From DATJPD01 sp036394195 (GTDB lineage Bacteria > Pseudomonadota > Alphaproteobacteria > CACIAM-22H2): 20,477 nucleotides of DNA. Below, piece by piece: positions 14,399 to 20,477 of the stretch. The DNA is taken from the NCBI GenBank assembly GCA_036394195.1, contig DASWFO010000333.1:1-20477 (forward strand), in the 5' to 3' direction. The number at the start of each line of letters is the position of its first letter. Position 1 is the first letter of the stretch. Position numbers and translations under genes: made by a program. The notes below the pieces were generated by a model. That model was not told where the DNA came from. It did no database searches and saw nothing but the letters and a program-made list of their open reading frames with translations.

Positions 14399-16213
14399 TT
14401 AAGGTTTCGACACGCGCGTCATCGCCGACGTCGTGCCCGGGTCGTAACCGGTGGCGACGCGCAGGTCGATCAGGCACGGCTTGCCGCCACGGACCGCCGC
14501 CACGCCCTCGCGCAGCGCGGCCACAAGCTTCTTGGGATCCTCGACCGGGCCGATGCCGACGCAGCCCTGGGCGCGCGCCATCGCGGCGAGGTCGATATCC
14601 GGCTCGCGGATCTGCTGGCCGATCCAGCGGTTCGCCACCGGGCGGCTGCGCTCCTTGGCCACGCGCTCCTGATGCAGCTCGTCGTTGAAGAACGAGCGGT
14701 TGTTGGCGACGATGATGAGCAACGGGATCTCATAATGCGCTGCGGTCCACAGCGCGGTGTTGCCCATGAGGAAATCGCCGTCGCCGATCATCGCGACCGG
14801 CAGGCGGCCGCTGCCGCGCAAGGCCAGCGCCGCCCCCACGGCGTTGCCGGGACCCGCGCCAACGCCGCCGCCGCCGTCGCCGCCGAGATAGTCGAGCGGA
14901 TGATGGAAGTGCCACAGATGGCCGCTCCAGCTGAGCGGCACGCGGATCACGCAGGCCTCGGCGCCGCCGAGGGCCTCCTTCAGCGCCGCCGCCATCATCG
15001 GCACCTCGATGACCTTCGCCGTATCCAGGGTGCTGAGCGCCGGCGGACTCTGGCGCGCCGGGGCGGCCGGCAGCGCCGGGGCCGTGGGGCGCAGCGCTTT
15101 CACCGCCGCGAGCAGCGGCGGGACCGCGACGTCAGGCTCGGTGAGAAGATGCAGATCGACCGGCGGCAGCGCCTGGTAGTCCATGCTCCAGCCGTTATGG
15201 ATGTACTGGTCGACCGACGCCTGGATGATCTTGGCGGCGATCGGCTTGCCGGCATAAGCGCTTTTCAACGCGCCCGCGAGGTCCACCCAGTCGAGGCTGA
15301 GGATCACGTCGGCCGTGGCGATGGTCTCGTTGGTGGCCGCCGAGCCCAGGTTGCCGGGGGCAGTGGCGTGCAGCGGATGGTCGGTCGGGAAGGCCGCCGC
15401 GGTCTTCAGCGACGTCACGACCTTGGCGCCGAGCGCCTCGGCGAGCTGGACGCGGCGCTCCCAAGCGCCCGGGTCGCGCGACACGCGACCGGCCAGGATC
15501 AGCGGCCGCTTGGCATTGACCAGCATGTCGGCCGCGCGACGCGCGGTCTCGGGAGCGATCGTCGGCGGTGACGGTGGAGCATAACGCTCCATCGCCGCGG
15601 GCGGCGGCATTTCGGAAATCGCCTCTTCCTGCACCGCGGCGTCAAGGTTGATGTAAACCGGACCGCGGGGCGGCGTGCGCGCAATGATATTGGCGCGCAG
15701 CAGCGCCTCCTGGGCGGCGCCGACCGAGGCCGGCTGGTCGTCCCACTTGGTGTAATTGCGGATCAGGGCGCCCTGGTCGCGCGCGGTGTGAATCCAGTCG
15801 ATCCACGGCCGGCGCTTGCTCGCATCGACCGGGCCGGTGGCCCCCAGGAGCACCAGCGGCAGGCGGTCGCACCAGATGTTGAAGATCGCCATGGTCGCGT
15901 GCATGAGGCCGACATTGCTGTGGACGATCGCCGCCATTGGCTGCTCGGTGACTTTGGCATAGCCGTGGGCGATGGCGACCGCGCTTTCCTCATGCAGGCA
16001 CAGCAGCATCTGCGGCTTTTCGTTGCCGAGATAATTGACCAGGCTGTCATGCAGGCCGCGGTAGCTGGCGCCGGGATTCAGCGCCACATAGGGAATGTCG
16101 AGCTGACGCAAGGCGGCGGCGACGCCGTCGCTGCCCCAGGCCGTGTTCGACGTGGCTTCGCCGAGGACCGGCCGATCGATGGGCCGGCCGGATTGTCCAG
16201 ATCGTGTGCTCAC
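14399..16213 (-). CDS. Thiamine-diphosphate-dependent enzyme, acetolactate synthase / benzoylformate decarboxylase-like
   Basis: The 604-residue protein has the three-domain layout of the POX/ALS group. The N-terminal PYR domain has NPGASYRGLHDSL and the catalytic glutamate motif LHEESAVAIAHGYAK (Glu75). A middle domain follows (RPLILAGR, LGAKVVTSLKTAAAFPTDHPL). The C-terminal PP domain has MIGDGDFLMG (GDG near 476) and, after the usual spacing, VANNRSFFN, the Mg/TPP-binding GDG...NN motif. Family members decarboxylate 2-oxo acids or join aldehydes, and the substrate here is unknown. The GTG start at 16213 follows AAGGGGGAG closely on the minus strand. It is the first gene of a leftward operon with an ABC importer, suggesting it acts on the imported compound or depends on the imported cofactor precursor. 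Confidence 0.88.
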   Translation of the reverse strand: MSTRSGQSGRPIDRPVLGEATSNTAWGSDGVAAALRQLDIPYVALNPGASYRGLHDSLVNYLGNEKPQMLLCLHEESAVAIAHGYAKVTEQPMAAIVHSNVGLMHATMAIFNIWCDRLPLVLLGATGPVDASKRRPWIDWIHTARDQGALIRNYTKWDDQPASVGAAQEALLRANIIARTPPRGPVYINLDAAVQEEAISEMPPPAAMERYAPPSPPTIAPETARRAADMLVNAKRPLILAGRVSRDPGAWERRVQLAEALGAKVVTSLKTAAAFPTDHPLHATAPGNLGSAATNETIATADVILSLDWVDLAGALKSAYAGKPIAAKIIQASVDQYIHNGWSMDYQALPPVDLHLLTEPDVAVPPLLAAVKALRPTAPALPAAPARQSPPALSTLDTAKVIEVPMMAAALKEALGGAEACVIRVPLSWSGHLWHFHHPLDYLGGDGGGGVGAGPGNAVGAALALRGSGRLPVAMIGDGDFLMGNTALWTAAHYEIPLLIIVANNRSFFNDELHQERVAKERSRPVANRWIGQQIREPDIDLAAMARAQGCVGIGPVEDPKKLVAALREGVAAVRGGKPCLIDLRVATGYDPGTTSAMTRVSKP

Positions 16214-16221
16214 AACTCCCC

Positions 16222-16291
16222 CTTACTTCTTTTAAACTCAGCCAATCGAAATATGGCACGGCGGCGCACGGCCGCCTATCCTGGAAGTAAG
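16222..16291. promoter_or_regulatory. Inverted repeat flanking the divergent promoter region
   Basis: CTTACTTC (16222-16229) and GAAGTAAG (16284-16291) are a perfect eight-base inverted pair placed symmetrically in the 106-base gap between two divergent genes. The left arm lies next to the expected transcription start of the TPP operon. A second palindrome, GGCGGC-GCACG-GCCGCC (16260-16276), sits between the arms. A regulator-binding role is inference; an eight-base match could also arise by chance. Confidence 0.35.
16231..16259 (-). promoter_or_regulatory. Candidate promoter of the TPP-enzyme/ABC operon
   Basis: On the minus strand GTGCCA (-35, 4 of 6) is followed after 17 bases by TTTAAA (-10, 4 of 6). 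Transcription would begin near 16224, about 10 bases before the GTG at 16213. It lies within the AT-richest part of the divergent gap. Confidence 0.35.
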
Positions 16292-16319
16292 CCGACCATC
16301 CAGCGTTCCGAGGGGAAGA

Positions 16320-17429
16320 ATGGCAACCAAGCGCAAACCGAAGCACCGCAAATCCAAGCCGGCCGCCGCACTGAAGGCCAGCCGCGCCACCACGAGCAGC
16401 CGTCCGGCGGCCGCGGACCCGGCTCGCGGCGACGGAGCGCCGCCGCGGGTCTCGCTCACCGTGGCGATGACCGACTACGACCACGTGCGCGACTTCACGA
16501 CCGGCCGGGTGCGTGCCGAGGGGATCGACGTCAATTTCCTGACCCTCAGCATCGAGGAGATCTTCTTCCGGTTCTCCAAGTTCCGGGAATGGGACGTGTC
16601 CGAGTTCTCGATGGGCAAATACGTCTCGCTGGTGTCGCAGAACGATAAGTCCCTGGTCGCCATCCCCGTCTTTCCGTCGCGCGTTTTCCGCATCCAGTCG
16701 CTGTACGTCCGCGCCGACGGCCCCGTGAAGTTGCCCGCCGATCTGAAAGGCCGCCGCATCGGATTGCCGGAGTGGGCGCAGACCGCCTCGGTCTACACCC
16801 GCGGCTATCTCGTTCACGAATGCGGGCTCAAGCTGCAGGACATCGAATGGCATCAGGCCGGCGTCAACCAGCCGGGCCGGCGCGAAAAGGTGGAGCTGAA
16901 GCTTCCGGAGGGCGTGCGCTATCGACCCAGGCCGGACAAGAGCCTGGACGGCATGCTGCTGTCCGGTGAGATCGACGCCGTGATGTCGGCGCATCCGCCG
17001 GACTCATTCGAGCATGGCGACCCGCGCGTCGTGCGCCTGGTCCCCGAGTTCCGGGCGGCCGAAGAGGCCTATTTCCGCAAGACCGGCATTTTCCCGATCA
17101 TGCACGTGGTGGCGATCAAGCGCGAAGTCTTCGATCGGGCGCCGTGGATCGCGGTCAACCTGTTCAACGCCTTCGAGGAGGCGAAGAACCGCAGCGTCGC
17201 CCGCGTGCTCGACAGCACGGCGGCGCGCGTGCCGATCCCGTGGGGCTTCTCGTACGCCGAGGACGCGCGCAAGCTGTTCGGCGAGGACTTCTACCCCTAC
17301 GGCCTGGAGCCGAACCGCCCGACACTCGAGGCGTTCCTGCGCTTTGCCCACGAGCAGGGCGTCTGCCACCGGCTGGTGAAGCCCGAGGAGCTGTTCCCGC
17401 CGCAGGTGCACGCGTCGTTCAAGGTTTAG
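16320..17429 (+). CDS. 4,5-dihydroxyphthalate decarboxylase-like protein with basic N-terminal extension
   Basis: The 369-residue product matches the Pht5 family (4,5-dihydroxyphthalate to protocatechuate plus CO2) from about residue 43. Motifs include DFTTGRVRAEGIDVNF, SIEEIFFRFSKFREWDVSEFS, PVFPSRVFR, DLKGRRIGLPEWAQTASVYTRG, HQAGVNQPGRREKV, KTGIFPIMHVV and FYPYGLEPNRPTLEAF. The fold is related to periplasmic binding proteins, so many relatives are annotated only as such. Residues 1-42 form a disordered, Lys/Arg/Ala-rich extension (KRKPKHRKSKP) absent from typical members as I recall them. It is not a signal peptide: it has no hydrophobic core. GAGGGGAAG precedes the ATG. It is divergent from the TPP gene and convergent with livF. 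Substrate assignment by name alone is uncertain. Confidence 0.82.
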   Translation: MATKRKPKHRKSKPAAALKASRATTSSRPAAADPARGDGAPPRVSLTVAMTDYDHVRDFTTGRVRAEGIDVNFLTLSIEEIFFRFSKFREWDVSEFSMGKYVSLVSQNDKSLVAIPVFPSRVFRIQSLYVRADGPVKLPADLKGRRIGLPEWAQTASVYTRGYLVHECGLKLQDIEWHQAGVNQPGRREKVELKLPEGVRYRPRPDKSLDGMLLSGEIDAVMSAHPPDSFEHGDPRVVRLVPEFRAAEEAYFRKTGIFPIMHVVAIKREVFDRAPWIAVNLFNAFEEAKNRSVARVLDSTAARVPIPWGFSYAEDARKLFGEDFYPYGLEPNRPTLEAFLRFAHEQGVCHRLVKPEELFPPQVHASFKV

Positions 17430-17430
17430 A

Positions 17431-18107
<677 letters not shown>

Positions 18108-18111
<4 letters not shown>

Positions 18112-19844
18112 GAGACGGCCTCCGTCCGCCCGAGATAGGCCTCGATCACCCGCTTATGCGCGCGGACTTTCTCCGGCGGGCCGTGCGCGATGACGCGGCC
18201 GCCGTCCAGGCACACCATGCGGTCCGCGAGATTGGTGAGGAACGGCATGTTGTGCTCGATGATAAGGAGCGTAAGGCCGTCGCGCTTCAACCGCCGCAGG
18301 TGATCGGCCAGATCGGCCTGCTCGGCGTCGCTGAGGCCCGCCGCCGGCTCGTCGAGGAACAGCAGGGCCGGTTGAAGCGCCAGCGCGCGGGCGATCTCGA
18401 TCCGGCGCTGCACGCTTTGGGGCAGCCTGCCGACCGGCGCCATGGCGATGTCGGCCAGCCCGAGCCGGTCGAGCACGGCCATGGCGTGACGCCGCGCCTG
18501 GTCAAGGCTTTCCCCCGAGCGCGCGACGGCCACGTTGTCGATCGCCGCCATGTCGTCGACGAGGCAGAGGTTCTGAAACGTGCGCGCGACGCCCAGGCGC
18601 GCGATCTTGAACGGCGGCAGCCGGGTCAGGACGCGCAGACCGAAGCAGATCTCGCCGCTGTCGCAGCGCTCGAGGCCGGTCGCGATGTTGACCAGGGTCG
18701 TCTTGCCCGAGCCGTTCGGCCCGATCAGCCCCAGGATCTCGCCGGGGTGGATCTCGAAGGTGACGTCCTGCAACGCCTGTACGCCGCCGAAAGATTTGCA
18801 GAGGTCGCGAACTTCGAGGAGCGGGTCCGAGGGCTGAAGCTGCGCCGGTACCAGCGCCGGCAAGGCGGCCGGCTTCGGCGCCGGGGGCAGCGGCTCCGGC
18901 ACCACAAGCTGTCGCAGCCGCGCCAGCGCTCCGATCAGGCCGTCCGGTGCGGCGACGATCATGATCAGCAGGCCGGCGCCGTAGGCGATGAGATAATATT
19001 TATCCAGCGGGCGAAACCACTCCGGCAGGTAGACCAGCAGGAGCGCCCCGGCGAACGCGCCGGCAATCCGAGTCGCCCCGCCGATCACGGTCATCGCCAG
19101 GCACGTGACCATCACCTGGAATTCGAACACATCGGGCGAGACGACGCGGTTCATGTGCACGAACAACGCCCCGGCGGCGCCCGCATAGGCGGCGCTGAGC
19201 ACGAACGCCGCGAGCCGGTAGCGGCCGATATCGAGCCCGATGGCGTCCGCGGCGGGCGGCGCCTGGCGCACCAGCCGGAAGCCGAGCCCGAGCCGGCCGC
19301 GCAACAGGCCCCAGGCGAGTGCCGCACCGAATGCCGCCAGCGACCAGACGAGGATCAGGCTCGGCCAGCCGCGCGCGACCGAGGTGCCGAAGATCGTCAT
19401 CAGCGGAATGCCGGACAGGCCGTTGGCGCCGCCGGTGACCGGCACCCATTCCCGGCAGACCAGCAACAGCACCTGCGCGATGCCCAAGGTGGCCAGCGCA
19501 AAGTAGTGCGACTGCAGGCGCAGCACCGGTGCCGCAACGATCACCGCCAGCAACGCCGGGACGAGGATGGCCAGCGGCAACGTCGTCTCGAAGGTCAGGC
19601 CGTAGCGGACGGCCCCGATCGCGGCCACATAAGCGCCGAGCCCGAAAAAGCTCCCTTGCGTCAGGGCCAGCGCGCCGGCGTGGCCGAAGATGAACTGATA
19701 GCCCAGAACCAGCAGCGCATAGATGCCGGCCAGGGTGAACACGCGCAGGTCGTACGCCCCGGAAAAGACCAACGGCCAGGCGGCGAGGCCGAGCACCGCG
19801 CACGCCAGCGGAGCGCGAAGCCCCCGCGACAGCCAAGCGATCAT
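18108..19844 (-). CDS. LivM-LivG fusion: Liv-type permease and ABC ATPase in one chain
   Basis: The 578-residue protein joins two functions. Residues 1 to about 315 are a LivM permease (FGHAGALALTQGSFFGLGAYVAAI, then GRYRLAAFVLSAAYAGAAGALF, ending IVAAPDGLIGALARLR) with multiple membrane helices. A Pro/Ala-rich linker (about 318-345) follows. The rest is a LivG ATPase: Walker A GPNGSGKTT (near 375), GVARTFQNLCLVDDM, Walker B LLFLDEPAAGLSD and IIEHN. The ABC signature, usually LAYGQ or LSGGQ, reads LPQSV (474-478), losing the conserved glycine. The ATG at 19844 overlaps the livH stop (ATGA). LivM-LivG fusions are known in proteobacteria. It would pair with LivH in the membrane and LivF as second ATPase. 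Confidence 0.9.
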
Positions 19845-20477
19845 GCGCGCCGCAAGACGGCTTCGCCGAACAGGCCGCGCGGACGGACGAACAGGACGCC
19901 GAGCAGAACGAAATAGAGGATGATCGTCGCCACGGTTTGCGAGAATAGCCAAGAGATCGGAAGATCGGGGACCAGCAGGGGCAGCGACGGGAAGACGACC
20001 TCGAACAGCGCGATCAACAGCGCGCCGACGACCGCACCCGGAATACTGCCCCAGCCGCCAATCGTGACGGCGATATAGGCCTTCAGCATGTAGTTGGTGC
20101 CATCGGCCGGCGTCACGAAGAACGAGTTGGCCAGCAGCAGCCCCGCCGCCCCGGCGAGCGCCGCACCCAGGGCAAAGGTCAGCGCGATCATCCGCGTCGT
20201 GTTGATGCCGATCGCCTCGGCCATTTCGCGGTCCTGCGCCGTCGCGCGGAGCTTCTGGCCGAGCCGGGTCCGGGTGAAGAGCAGATGCTGCGCCAGGATC
20301 AGGGCCGCGGCCACGGCGACGATCGCCACCGCCTGCAGGCTGAGCGTGACCGATCCGATCGTGACGGGCCGGCCGTCAAACAGCGGCGGGGCGGCGCGCG
20401 GCTCGGCGCCGAAGAGCGCGTTGGCGCCGTTCTGCAGCATGATCGCGACCGCGATGGTGGAGATAAAGACCGCGGTC
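19841..20477 (-). CDS. livH: Liv-type ABC permease LivH, 5'-truncated by window edge
   Basis: The frame stays open to the window end (the bases before the internal Met at 20440 encode TAVFISTIAVAI), so the true start is beyond base 20477. The visible 211 residues are the C-terminal two-thirds of a LivH permease. They include AIMLQNGANALFG, a helix VAIVAVAAALILAQHLLF, the hallmark cytoplasmic loop TRLGQKLRATAQDREMAEAIGINTTRMIALTFALGAALAGAAG, then AYIAVTIGGWGSIPGAVVGALLIALFE and RPRGLFGE at the end. It is the first visible gene of the livH-livMG-livF unit. The substrate-binding protein gene is presumably further upstream, outside the window. Confidence 0.92.
   Translation of the reverse strand, partial: TAVFISTIAVAIMLQNGANALFGAEPRAAPPLFDGRPVTIGSVTLSLQAVAIVAVAAALILAQHLLFTRTRLGQKLRATAQDREMAEAIGINTTRMIALTFALGAALAGAAGLLLANSFFVTPADGTNYMLKAYIAVTIGGWGSIPGAVVGALLIALFEVVFPSLPLLVPDLPISWLFSQTVATIILYFVLLGVLFVRPRGLFGEAVLRRA

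Noticed and set aside
16214..16319. A TPP (THI-box) riboswitch upstream of the TPP-enzyme operon, suggested by a CTGAG on the minus strand.
   Set aside because: The rest of the conserved THI-box sequence is absent and the gap is only 106 bases, so the element would hardly fit with a promoter.
18156..19916. A 586-codon open frame on the plus strand opposite livMG.
   Set aside because: Its product is a low-complexity Arg/Gln/Asp/Ala-rich string without domains, while the minus strand encodes a complete LivM-LivG; it is a GC-composition shadow.

Overview
The window is GC-rich, dense bacterial chromosomal DNA. It holds 22 gene calls, two of them cut by the window ends, with short intergenic gaps and many overlapping stop/start pairs. 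The gene families point to a soil- or water-type alphaproteobacterium: an EgtB, a RutE-type reductase, a PAS-7-like histidine kinase remnant, an EcsC protein, a LivM-LivG fusion and NMT1/THI5-like ABC components. No rRNA, tRNA, CRISPR array, insertion sequence or phage gene was seen. The taxonomic placement is inference from gene content and base composition, not a database result.

Left part (1-10446) is a mosaic of mostly single genes on both strands. It contains the 3' part of a glyoxalase-like (VOC) gene; an ergothioneine-type sulfoxide synthase egtB without an adjacent egtD; a small disordered protein preceded by a tetraloop hairpin; and a rutE-like malonic semialdehyde reductase divergent from an uncharacterised Rossmann protein. 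A sensor histidine kinase follows whose N-terminus appears internally deleted and frameshifted. Next come a PanE/ApbA-family reductase, a DUF72 protein, a 71-residue orphan, a translationally overlapping alpha/beta-hydrolase and FAD-monooxygenase pair, and an EcsC-family protein.

Right part (10415-20477) is a transport and catabolism block. A leftward six-gene operon (16213 down to 10415) encodes a thiamine-diphosphate (TPP) enzyme, an ABC ATPase, a periplasmic NMT1/SsuA-like binding protein, two different permeases and a 5-formyltetrahydrofolate cyclo-ligase family protein. Most of the later junctions are overlapping (ATGA, TGATG). Divergent from the TPP gene is a homologue of 4,5-dihydroxyphthalate decarboxylase with an unusual Lys/Arg-rich N-terminal extension. 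Convergent on that gene is a branched-chain-amino-acid-type (Liv) ABC importer: a LivH, a LivM-LivG fusion with a degenerate ABC signature, and a LivF.

The most plausible joint reading (inference) is uptake of small organic acids, perhaps aromatic carboxylates, by two ABC systems, with decarboxylation or C-C cleavage by the TPP enzyme and the Pht5-like protein. A competing reading is that the NMT1-like transporter and the cyclo-ligase paralogue belong to thiamine or pyrimidine-precursor salvage feeding the TPP enzyme. The sequence alone does not decide between them, and no TPP riboswitch is visible upstream of the operon.
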